This document shows, in pieces, positions 8,589-15,379 of a DNA stretch of 39,240 nucleotides (positions are counted from its first letter, which is position 1; each line of letters starts with the position of its first letter). The stretch spans positions 1 through 39,240 of the forward strand of contig DATKEG010000166.1 in the NCBI GenBank assembly GCA_035544515.1. Reading direction: 5' to 3'. Origin of the DNA: DATKEG01 sp035544515 (GTDB lineage: Bacteria > Acidobacteriota > Vicinamibacteria > Fen-336). A model generated the notes under the pieces. That model saw nothing but the letters and a program-made list of their open reading frames with translations, did not search any database and was not told where the DNA came from. Position numbers and translations under genes: made by a program.

Positions 8589-9776
8589 TCACACCGAAGC
8601 GGGCGAAGAGCGCCGGCGCGATGCGCGCACCGCCTCTTCGAGCGCTCCGACCACGGTATCCAGCTCGAGGTCCGTATTATATCGGCCGATCCCGAAGCGC
8701 AGTGCGGTGTAGACGCGCTCGTCGGACAGTCCCATCGCGCGCAGCACGTGCGAGCCCTTGCCCCCCGCCTCGGCGCAGGCGGCCCCGGAGGAGAGCGCGA
8801 CCTGCCCGCCGAGCGACAGAATGAGCGTTTCGGCCTCGGCGCGCGCGATCGAGACGTGCAGGTTGCCCGGCAGGCGCGGCCGGAGCGCGCCGTTGACGGC
8901 GACCTCGCCGATCCGCCGCTGCAGCTCGGACAACAGATGGTCGCGGAGCGCCTCCAGGCGAGCCGCCTCGCCTCTCGCCAGCGCCTCGCCCGCGAGACGG
9001 GCGGCCTCGCCGAGCCCCACGATCCCGGGGACGTTGAGCGTGCCGGAGCGCAGCCCCTTCTCCTGGCCGCCGCCCTCGGCCTGGGGCTGCAACCGCAGCC
9101 GGGGCCGCCGGTCCCGGCGCACGTACAGGGCGCCGGCGCCCTTGGGGCCGTACATCTTGTGCGCCGAGACCGAGAGCAGGTCCGCGTTCCAGGCCTCGAC
9201 GTCGACCGGGATGCGGCCCAGGGCCTGCACCGCGTCGCTGTGGAACACGACCCCGCGCGCGCGGCAGGCCGCGCCGACCTCGGCCACGGGCTGGATGGTC
9301 CCCACCTCGTTGTTGGCGGCCATCATGGCCACGAGGACGGTGTCGGGACGCAGTGCCTCGACCACGCGGCCGGCCTCCACGAGGCCGTCGGCTCCCACGG
9401 GGACACGCGTGACCTCGAACCCGTCTCGCTCGAGCGTCCGGCAGGGCTCGAGCACGGCGGCATGTTCGATCTCGGTCGTGACGACGTGGCGGCCGGCGCC
9501 GGCCAGCCCGCGCGCCAGCCCGCGGACGGCGAGATTGTTCGACTCGGTCGCGCCCGACGTGAACACCACGTCCTCGGGCCGCGCCGCGAGGAGCGCCGCC
9601 ACCTGCGCGCGCGCCGTCTCCACCGCGGCGTGGGCCTCCTGGCCGTACACGTGCTGCCGGCCCGAGGGATTCCCGAACTTCTCGCTGAAGAAGGGCAACA
9701 TGGCGCGCACGACCGCCGGATCCACGGGCGTGGTGGCGTGGTGGTCGAGGTAGATGGGCCGGCCTGGCTCCGCCAT
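8589..9776 (-). CDS. Cysteine desulfurase (IscS/NifS family)
   Basis: A 395-aa PLP enzyme that takes sulfur from cysteine as a persulfide for Fe-S clusters, thiolated tRNA and cofactors. YLDHHATTPVDPAV opens the protein, as in the family. FTSGATESNN and TEIEHAAVLEP are substrate and cofactor motifs, HSDAVQALG binds PLP, and SAHKMYGPKG carries the Schiff-base lysine. The persulfide cysteine is in SSGAACAEAGGKGSHVL, whose loop length matches group I (IscS/NifS) rather than SufS. The ATG at 9776 was chosen because upstream sequence in the same frame is intergenic. No iscU, iscR or mnmA lies next to it, so the acceptor is unknown. It is divergent from a small secreted-protein gene 102 bases away. 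Confidence 0.93.
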   Translation of the reverse strand: MAEPGRPIYLDHHATTPVDPAVVRAMLPFFSEKFGNPSGRQHVYGQEAHAAVETARAQVAALLAARPEDVVFTSGATESNNLAVRGLARGLAGAGRHVVTTEIEHAAVLEPCRTLERDGFEVTRVPVGADGLVEAGRVVEALRPDTVLVAMMAANNEVGTIQPVAEVGAACRARGVVFHSDAVQALGRIPVDVEAWNADLLSVSAHKMYGPKGAGALYVRRDRRPRLRLQPQAEGGGQEKGLRSGTLNVPGIVGLGEAARLAGEALARGEAARLEALRDHLLSELQRRIGEVAVNGALRPRLPGNLHVSIARAEAETLILSLGGQVALSSGAACAEAGGKGSHVLRAMGLSDERVYTALRFGIGRYNTDLELDTVVGALEEAVRASRRRSSPASV

Positions 9777-9795
9777 CAGCCGAAGTCTCGCGCTT

Positions 9796-9813
9796 TTGTG
9801 GCCCGTCTCACAA
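9796..9813. promoter_or_regulatory. CRP/FNR-like palindrome in the divergent promoter region
   Basis: TGTGG-N6-TCACA at 9797-9812 differs from the CRP consensus TGTGA-N6-TCACA by one base, and the dyad extends to TTGTG-N8-CACAA. Its centre (9804.5) is about 42 bases upstream of the start site predicted from the -10 box at 9835-9840, the classical class II activator position. The regulator is not in the window. Confidence 0.45.
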
Positions 9814-9834
9814 CCCCGTCTCCGCCCGCGCCCG

Positions 9835-9840
9835 TATACT
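9835..9840 (+). promoter_or_regulatory. -10 promoter box of the secreted-protein gene
   Basis: TATACT matches five of six bases of the sigma-70 -10 consensus. The region 17 bases upstream (AACCCC) is a poor -35, which agrees with the activator-like palindrome lying there. Transcription would begin near 9847, leaving a leader of about 32 bases. Confidence 0.5.
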
Positions 9841-9847
9841 GCTGTCA

Positions 9848-9864
9848 GCACACGGTCGGTGTGC
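9848..9864 (+). promoter_or_regulatory. 5' leader hairpin next to ribosome binding site
   Basis: GCACAC (9848-9853) and GTGTGC (9859-9864) form a perfect 6-bp stem with loop GGTCG. It would stand at the very 5' end of the predicted mRNA, two bases before the GGAGG at 9867-9871. Such a hairpin can protect an mRNA from 5'-end-dependent decay; that role is inferred. Confidence 0.5.
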
Positions 9865-9878
9865 CCGGAGGTGACCCC

Positions 9879-10301
9879 ATGAGGACGATGGCCTGGGCCG
9901 TGAGCCTGACGCTGGCTTCCGCGACGCTGTTCGCGCAGGAGCCGGCGGAGCGGCCGGACGGGGACGTCTTCCAGGAAGAGGACGCGGCGGCTCGTCCCGA
10001 GCCGCTCCACAGGATCCGCGTCCTCGATCATCCCTACGACCTCGCCTCGTTCTACCGCTCCCGCCAGGGCTCCGAGTTCCACCCGGGCTCGAGCGAGCGT
10101 TATCCGATCGCGAGCTTCTACCGCAGCCGCCAGTCGAGCCCCTACGGCCGGTTCTGGGCCCTCGGGTACGGCGCGGGCGACCGGGGCGGCCGGTCCCTCT
10201 TCCGCCGCTCGATCGGCGACAACGGCGACCTCTACCTGTTCGCGCCGGTCGTGCTCGCGCCGGTCGGACCGCTCAGCGGCGCGTTCCTTGAACCGAGGTA
10301 A
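9879..10301 (+). CDS. Small secreted protein with repeated ASFYRSRQ motif, function unknown
   Basis: A 140-aa protein I do not recognise. It begins with a signal peptide (positive N-terminus, hydrophobic core AVSLTLASATLFA, likely cut after Ala19), so the mature part of about 121 residues is exported. An acidic, proline-rich linker follows. Two copies of Y-x-[L/I]-ASFYRSRQ-x-S at residues 53-65 and 75-87 repeat with a 22-residue period. The C-terminus is glycine/arginine-rich, then hydrophobic (DLYLFAPVVLAPVGPL). ATG 9879 has GGAGG 7 bases upstream, the clearest ribosome binding site of the region, and the same frame further upstream is only a shadow of the desulfurase gene. Lack of cysteines argues against a disulfide or lipoprotein. 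Confidence 0.75.
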   Translation: MRTMAWAVSLTLASATLFAQEPAERPDGDVFQEEDAAARPEPLHRIRVLDHPYDLASFYRSRQGSEFHPGSSERYPIASFYRSRQSSPYGRFWALGYGAGDRGGRSLFRRSIGDNGDLYLFAPVVLAPVGPLSGAFLEPR

Positions 10302-10335
10302 ATGCGGCCGCTTCCGGCTCCGCGCCTGGCATCTC

Positions 10336-11586
10336 TCAGCGCTCGCGCCGGAGTGAATCCGGCGCTCGCGGCATAGGAGACGCTCCGCCTCCAGCGGCCG
10401 GACTCGAACCGAGGTAGCGGCGCACCAGCTCCTCCCAGATCTCCACCTGGCGGCGCGGTGAGCCTTCCCGCGCCGCCACCTCGCGCATGTGGTCCTGCCC
10501 GCGACGGCCCATCTCGCGCGCCCGGGCCGGATCGGCCAGCAGGACCCCCATCGCGGCGCGCAGCGCGGAGGCGTCGCCGATGGGGACGATCGTGCCGGTA
10601 ACGCCGGCCCGGACCGCGTCGTCCGACCCGCTCACGTCCGTGCTGACGATGGGCAGGGCCGCGGCGGCCGCCTCCATCAGCACGCGCGCATGGCCCTCGT
10701 AGCGGGACGGCAGGCAGAACAGGTCGCAAGCCGCCATCACGCGCGCGACCTCCGCGTGCGGCTTCCCGCCGAGCCAGCGCACGTGGGCGGCGAGCCCCCG
10801 CCGGGCCGCCTCCTCCTCCAGGCGGGCACGCTCGGTCCCTTCGCCCATCAGCACGAGACCGAGGCCCGGCCGTTCGCGTACCAGGCCGGCCGCGGCCTCC
10901 AGCAGCAGGCCCACGTCCTTCTGCGGCGCCAGGCGCCCGACGAAGAGCACGAGGCGGTCGAGGCGGCCTCCGCCGGAGAGCTCGTCGCGCAGGGAGGGGT
11001 CACGCGCGGCGGCGAAGAACCGGTCCAGGTCGTGAGGCACCATGGGCTTGACCGCGACCTTCCCGGCGCCGAGCCCCGCGGCGATGAGCGACCGGGCGGT
11101 GCGTGAGCCGTCCACCTGCACGCCATGGGCCGCGCGCAGGACGCGGCGTCCGAGCGGGGCGGCCACGCGCGTCCAGGCCGACTCGCGCACCCATTGCGGA
11201 TCGAAGGGGTTCGCGCCGTAGACGCACACGTTGTGCGGCAGGCCGGCGAAGCGCGACACGAGCTCGCCCACCGTGCCCGTGAACACGGGGTCCTGTGACT
11301 GCACGAGGTCGAACCCGTGCGCGCGGACGAGCCGCCGCGCAAGCGCCAGCATGCGCACCCATGAATGAAGCAATCCGCGGCCGCCGGTGGCGTGGGCCCA
11401 CACTGTCGGCGTGATCCGGCGGGGGCTGACGAGGGCGTGCCGGCGCAGAGAGTGGACGATCACGTGGTACGAAGCGACGTGCGCGCTGTACGCGGAGAGC
11501 CGCGCCCGGGAGTCGTCGCCCGCCTCGGCCGGGTCTTCCCACAGCTCGCGGGTGAAGCCCAGCGACAGGACGCGCAGGGACGTCAT
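10336..11586 (-). CDS. GT4 family glycosyltransferase
   Basis: A 416-aa cytoplasmic or membrane-associated glycosyltransferase with GT-B fold, probably adding a sugar to a polysaccharide or lipid-linked intermediate from a nucleotide-sugar. The C-terminal domain begins near VLFVGRLAPQKDVGLLLEA. The donor-site motif is EGHARVLME (E-x7-E), followed by VSTDVSGSDD and the usual C-terminal helix. Its ATG overlaps the TGA of the upstream GT4 gene (ATGA), so the two are coupled. The last 20 or so residues after RRYLG are low-complexity and are encoded by the hairpin repeat at 10345-10390 read antisense, suggesting the original stop was replaced when that element arrived. The donor sugar cannot be told. 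Confidence 0.88.
   Translation of the reverse strand: MTSLRVLSLGFTRELWEDPAEAGDDSRARLSAYSAHVASYHVIVHSLRRHALVSPRRITPTVWAHATGGRGLLHSWVRMLALARRLVRAHGFDLVQSQDPVFTGTVGELVSRFAGLPHNVCVYGANPFDPQWVRESAWTRVAAPLGRRVLRAAHGVQVDGSRTARSLIAAGLGAGKVAVKPMVPHDLDRFFAAARDPSLRDELSGGGRLDRLVLFVGRLAPQKDVGLLLEAAAGLVRERPGLGLVLMGEGTERARLEEEAARRGLAAHVRWLGGKPHAEVARVMAACDLFCLPSRYEGHARVLMEAAAAALPIVSTDVSGSDDAVRAGVTGTIVPIGDASALRAAMGVLLADPARAREMGRRGQDHMREVAAREGSPRRQVEIWEELVRRYLGSSPAAGGGASPMPRAPDSLRRER
10345..10390 (+). repeat. Hairpin repeat element, copy B (loop AGTGAAT)
   Basis: GCGCCGG (10345-10351) and CCGGCGC (10359-10365) form a 7-bp stem with loop AGTGAAT (10352-10358). Seventeen bases after the loop comes GGAGACGCTCCGCCT (10376-10390). 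Loop, spacing and box are shared with 17239-17288, while the stems differ. This copy lies 44 bases after the stop of the secreted-protein gene and inside the 3' end of the opposing glycosyltransferase gene. Confidence 0.65.
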
Positions 11587-12668
11587 GGGATGCGCGCCCG
11601 CGCCTTGCGCGCCGCCTCTTCCCCGAGGATATCGATCACCCGCTGCGCGAGCCGAGGCAGGCCGTGCCGATCGACGACGCGTGCCCGAAGGTCGAGACCG
11701 AGGCGCAGGCGCTCGGAGGCGGGCATGGCCAGCACCGCGCGCAGTCGCTCGGCGAGCGCGGCCGCGTCGCCGGGTGGGAAGGACAGCGCGACGGCCGCGG
11801 AACCCAGCGTCGGCCGGAGGTCGTCGTTGGCCACGATGCACGGACGCCCGCAGCTCATCGCTTCGAGCGCCACCTTGTCCCCGAAGCCTGCGGGCGTGAG
11901 GTTCACGTGGACGGCGCAGCGGCGATACCAGAGGGCGAGCGCCTCCGGCGCGACCGGCCCGACCCAGTCCACGAGGGCGCTCACGCCGCCCGCGTCGGCC
12001 CGGGCCCTCAGCTCACGCGCGTGGGTCTCGTCCCGCGGCGTGGCAGGGCCGCCGATCACGGCCAGCCGGAACCGCTCGCCGGAGGCCCGCAGCCGGGCGA
12101 CCGCGTCGATGAGCGTGCCGTGGCCCTTCACCGGCGAGAGCCGGCCGACGCAAAGCACGAGCGGCGGGTCCGCTTCCGGCCCTCCGGGCGAGAAACGGTC
12201 CGTGTCGATGCCCTGGCCGATCACGGTGAGCTTGTCGTCTCGGTACGGGTACGCCGCGGGCAGGCTGGTCACCATGCGGTCGGACAGGTGATGCGCGAGC
12301 TCGAGCGTGCGCGTGAGACTCGGATGCGCGTACCACGTGACGAGCGGGATCCGCCGCGCACGGAGCACGGGCCCGCCGAGCACCGAGAAGGCCGGCATCA
12401 TGTGCGAGAAGCAGGCGTCGATCCGAGCCTCGCGCAGCGTACGGAAGAGCAGCCGATAGAAGACGCCGATCCGCCGCGCGACGGAGTATCCCCTCTCCTT
12501 GCCCACCGAGCGCACGCGCACGTTGGGGGGCAGGTCCAGCCGGCCGGCGCGCATCGTGATCACGTCCACGCTCGTGCAGCGCGCGGCCAGGGCCCGGATC
12601 CAGCCGGACGTGAAGCCCAGCACGGGGTCGTCGGCGTCGGTCGCCAGGTTGAAGAGGAGGAGCCGCAC
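11583..12668 (-). CDS. GT4-like glycosyltransferase
   Basis: A 361-aa GT-B glycosyltransferase of the surface-polysaccharide set. The N-terminal acceptor domain starts at VRLLLFNLATDADD. The donor domain carries VLCVGRLSPVKGHGTLIDA and ends in a normal C-terminal helix. In the E-x7-E position the sequence reads GFGDKVALEAMSCGRP, so the second glutamate is present but the first is replaced, as in some divergent GT4 members. I chose GTG 12668, just after GAGGGAC, because the longer frame upstream is arginine- and proline-rich noise. It is the first gene of a two-gene unit with the GT4 at 10336. Specificity is unknown. Confidence 0.85.
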   Translation of the reverse strand: MRLLLFNLATDADDPVLGFTSGWIRALAARCTSVDVITMRAGRLDLPPNVRVRSVGKERGYSVARRIGVFYRLLFRTLREARIDACFSHMMPAFSVLGGPVLRARRIPLVTWYAHPSLTRTLELAHHLSDRMVTSLPAAYPYRDDKLTVIGQGIDTDRFSPGGPEADPPLVLCVGRLSPVKGHGTLIDAVARLRASGERFRLAVIGGPATPRDETHARELRARADAGGVSALVDWVGPVAPEALALWYRRCAVHVNLTPAGFGDKVALEAMSCGRPCIVANDDLRPTLGSAAVALSFPPGDAAALAERLRAVLAMPASERLRLGLDLRARVVDRHGLPRLAQRVIDILGEEAARKARARIP

Positions 12669-12679
12669 GTCCCTCGGGT

Positions 12680-12695
12680 GCGGGCGAAGGCCCGC
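12680..12695. other. Tetraloop hairpin before the GT4 gene
   Basis: GCGGGC (12680-12685) and GCCCGC (12690-12695) form a perfect 6-bp stem with a 4-base loop, 11 bases before the GTG start at 12668 on the minus strand. It could influence translation of that gene or be chance in GC-rich DNA. Confidence 0.3.
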
Positions 12696-12727
12696 AGTGT
12701 GGCACCATACTGCCCCATCGCGCCCGC

Positions 12728-12964
12728 ATGAGAAACCGCACCGCCCAGGCTCTCGATGTCGGCCTGCTCGCGAACTGGACCGCGAATCGCGCCGCGGTGC
12801 ACCGGCTCCTGCTGACGGTGGGGGTTCCCCTGTCCGCGCTGGTCTTCCGGTATGCCGGCGCACGCCGGGCCGCGGCCGTGGCTACGCGCCCACCGCGCGT
12901 GGAGGCGATGCCGGGCGTCGAGCGCGAATGCCTGGCCATCATGGCGCGGAGGCCGCGCCCGTGA
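12728..12964 (+). CDS. Possible small protein, function unknown
   Basis: A 78-residue reading frame in the 270-base space between two minus-strand genes. Codon third positions are mostly G or C like the neighbours. It contains one moderately hydrophobic segment (LLLTVGVPLSALVF) between basic stretches and ends in an arginine/proline tail. A -10-like CATACT lies at 12706-12711, but no ribosome binding site precedes the ATG. Its 3' end overlaps the opposing membrane-protein gene by 26 bases. I do not recognise it. It could be a real small membrane-associated protein or chance coding in GC-rich DNA. Confidence 0.35.
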   Translation: MRNRTAQALDVGLLANWTANRAAVHRLLLTVGVPLSALVFRYAGARRAAAVATRPPRVEAMPGVERECLAIMARRPRP

Positions 12965-14381
12965 CGGAGTAGACCCGCGTGTAAGCGTCGGCATGACCGA
13001 GCCGCAGACCCGGCACACGATCGAGGTCCTCGCGCGTAGTGGTGCCCAGCCAGCCGACGTCGCTGCTCACGAAGAAGACGCACTCCAACTGGTAGCGGCC
13101 CAGCAGTTCGGGCTCCCTCCCGGCCACGAGCATCCGCTCCGCGCGGCGGCGGCGCTGGTCGTCGGCAGGATCCCACAGCTCCGGGGCTCGCAGGACGCGC
13201 CGGCCGCCGACCACGGCCACGAGCGCGGCGTAATCGGGGCTGGCCACGCAGGTCACGTGCTCCGGCGTGTGCGCGCGGACCCAGTCGAGGCCGGCGTGCA
13301 GGTTCGTGGAGAGCGGCGAGGCGCTGGCCGCCATCACGGGATCGAGCGCGGCCGGGTTCCAGCGCGCGGTGAAGCTGCCGGGCAGGGCGAGGGCGAGCAG
13401 CACGGCGAATCCGAAGCGCTCCGGGGTCGCGGCCAGGACGCGCCAGGGGCGCTCGGGTGCGAGCCAGCGGGCCGCACCGCCGGCCAGCGCGAGAAGCGGC
13501 GCGGTGGAGGCCAGGATGAGCCCCAGGCGATACGCGGCATGTGACGCCCAGGCGTCGGCCGCCGCGGGACCAAGCAGCGACAACGCGCCGCCGCCGATCG
13601 CCAGGCTCCACGCGGCGACCGGTGCGCCGCGCACCAGCCCGTAGGCGCCCAGCAGCAGCCAGGGACCCTGCTCGCACGTGGCCGCGAGGACTCGGCCGGC
13701 GAAGGGGGGCGCGGGAGCGCCCCGGGGCGACAGCGTGAGCGCGAGCGTCGCCAGCACGCCCAGGGCCATGCCGAGCGTGCGCGAGCGCAGCCGCCCCGCG
13801 GCCAGCGCGGCGGCGGCCGTCGCCACCAGGAGCACCGACGCGCCGGGATGGGACCAGAGGCCCGGGAGGAAGCCTTCACCGCGCAGCGCCGCCGGCTCGG
13901 GCGTCGAGAACACGAGCCAGAGCACGGCCGCGGCCGCTCCCCCCTCGCCGCGCCAGAGCAGGCAGATCAGCCCTCCCAGCGCCGGCACCACCACCAGCGG
14001 CAGCAGCGAGGGAGACAGGATGAGCATGCGGGGGGCCATGCCCCACCGCACGAGCCGGACGGTGAGCGACTCCGGCCGCGGCTCGCCGCTGAGCGCGCCG
14101 TCGCCCCCGGGCAGCGCCGCCGCCGTCGCCTCCGCCGCGGCGCGCGTGACTCCCGCGTCCACGAACAGTCCATAGGGCCGCGCCAGCGAGGCCGTCCAGA
14201 AGACGAGCACGGCCTCCACGAACACGACGGCGGCCAGGACGGCGAGGCCGCGGCGGCCGCGCGCGAAAAGCGCGGCGCAGGCCAGGGCGAGGAGCAACAG
14301 GAGGTAGCGGAGCGCGATGTGGTCGGAGGCGGCCTCGGCCAGCGCGGGCAGGCCGAGCACGTCGCCGGGCCGCAGCGTCAC
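12939..14381 (-). CDS. Polytopic membrane protein of the polysaccharide locus (GT-C-like, lacks catalytic N-terminus)
   Basis: A 480-aa membrane protein with about ten predicted helices and a soluble C-terminal domain of roughly 130 residues. That domain contains LDWVRAHTPEHVTCVASPDY and VVGGRRVLRAPELWD, the kind of tail seen on GT-C glycosyltransferases and YfhO-like proteins outside the membrane. The first loop after helix 1, where GT-C catalytic acids normally sit, is missing or much shortened, so it may be a polymerase, ligase or accessory subunit. The start is GTG 14381, overlapping the TGA of the methyltransferase upstream (GTGA); the longer open frame is a shadow of that gene. Wzy polymerases are often this divergent, so a Wzy role is possible but unproven. 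Confidence 0.75.
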   Translation of the reverse strand: MTLRPGDVLGLPALAEAASDHIALRYLLLLLALACAALFARGRRGLAVLAAVVFVEAVLVFWTASLARPYGLFVDAGVTRAAAEATAAALPGGDGALSGEPRPESLTVRLVRWGMAPRMLILSPSLLPLVVVPALGGLICLLWRGEGGAAAAVLWLVFSTPEPAALRGEGFLPGLWSHPGASVLLVATAAAALAAGRLRSRTLGMALGVLATLALTLSPRGAPAPPFAGRVLAATCEQGPWLLLGAYGLVRGAPVAAWSLAIGGGALSLLGPAAADAWASHAAYRLGLILASTAPLLALAGGAARWLAPERPWRVLAATPERFGFAVLLALALPGSFTARWNPAALDPVMAASASPLSTNLHAGLDWVRAHTPEHVTCVASPDYAALVAVVGGRRVLRAPELWDPADDQRRRRAERMLVAGREPELLGRYQLECVFFVSSDVGWLGTTTREDLDRVPGLRLGHADAYTRVYSVTGAASAP

Positions 14382-15334
14382 CGCCGCGGCAGGGACGGCG
14401 CGGGGCGCGGACGGCGCCGGGCGACCAGCAGCAGCATGTGCGCGGCGACGCGGTGCAGCGGCGCGTTCTCGAGCAGCGCGTTGTGCGCGCCCCAGCGCAG
14501 GGCGCGCACGAAGCCGACCCGCCCGTCGAACCCGGCGGTGGGGCTGGCGGCTGGACGCGGTGGTTTCGCCACGGCCGGCTTCGCCACGGGCGGGCGGCCC
14601 CGCGCGCGCAGCGCCCGCCACTCGTCGCGCAGCGTCTTGAGCGTGCCGTAGCCGTCGCGCGCGATGATGTCGAAGCCGGCCGACTCGACCGCCGCCACCA
14701 TCTCGTCGCGCGAGAAGAAGTACTGGTAGAACACCGCGCCGTCCGGCGGGCCGGAGGGACGCACGCGCTGCAGGCGCCGCAGCGGCGAGAGCCACGGCAC
14801 GCTGATCACCATCACGCCGCCGTCGCGCAGGACGCGCGCCGCTTCGCGCAGCACGGCCTCCGGCCCGTCCTCGAAGTGCTCGGCCACGCCGAAGGAGACG
14901 TAGCCCGCGAGCGACGCGTCCGCGAAGGGGAGGGCGCACACGTCGCCCTCGTCGAAGGGCAGCCCCGGGAAGACCTCCCGCGCGCGGGAGAGAGCCTCCG
15001 GGCTCAGGTCCACGCCCCGCGCCGCTATGCCCGCCTCGCGCAGCAGCGCCACCCAGTGCCCGAGACCGGAGCCCGCCTCGATCACCTCCCCGTCCCGCGG
15101 CAGGTAGCGCAGCAGCGCCTCGTGGATCACCGGGAAGCGCCGGTAGTACTCCATGACCTCGCGCACGGCGGCAGGCGAGTAGGCGGCCCACTCCTCGTCC
15201 CATACCGCTGCGGCGCGCAGCTTGTAGGCGACGAGCCGGGAGTGGGGACCGCGGCGCTCGGGGACGATGACCTGGGAGGACAAGAGCGGGAGAGCCTCGG
15301 GCGTGGCGGCGGTTTGCCGCGGAAGCGCGGCCAT
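14378..15334 (-). CDS. SAM-dependent methyltransferase (class I)
   Basis: A 318-aa methyltransferase. VIEAGSGLGHWVALLREAGI is motif I for SAM binding, followed by GVDLSPEAL (acidic motif II), the segment DEGDVCALPFADASLAGYVSFGVAEHF and LREAARVLRDGGVMVISVPW, all in the order of the Methyltransf_11 family. An unusual C-terminal extension of about 80 residues is rich in Pro, Lys and Arg (PVAKPAVAKPPRPAASP). In this setting it likely methylates a sugar or lipid-linked intermediate, but the acceptor is not visible. ATG 15334 is 45 bases from the divergent asparagine-synthase gene, so promoters must overlap. It is coupled to the membrane protein downstream. Confidence 0.87.
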   Translation of the reverse strand: MAALPRQTAATPEALPLLSSQVIVPERRGPHSRLVAYKLRAAAVWDEEWAAYSPAAVREVMEYYRRFPVIHEALLRYLPRDGEVIEAGSGLGHWVALLREAGIAARGVDLSPEALSRAREVFPGLPFDEGDVCALPFADASLAGYVSFGVAEHFEDGPEAVLREAARVLRDGGVMVISVPWLSPLRRLQRVRPSGPPDGAVFYQYFFSRDEMVAAVESAGFDIIARDGYGTLKTLRDEWRALRARGRPPVAKPAVAKPPRPAASPTAGFDGRVGFVRALRWGAHNALLENAPLHRVAAHMLLLVARRRPRPAPSLPRR

Positions 15335-15379
15335 GTTACATCGTGCGACAGCGTCCGGGCCAGCGCCGAGGACGCGCGC

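Noticed and set aside
14382..15203. N-terminal extension of the membrane-protein frame
   Set aside because: Out-of-phase reading of the methyltransferase gene; true protein begins at the GTGA overlap.
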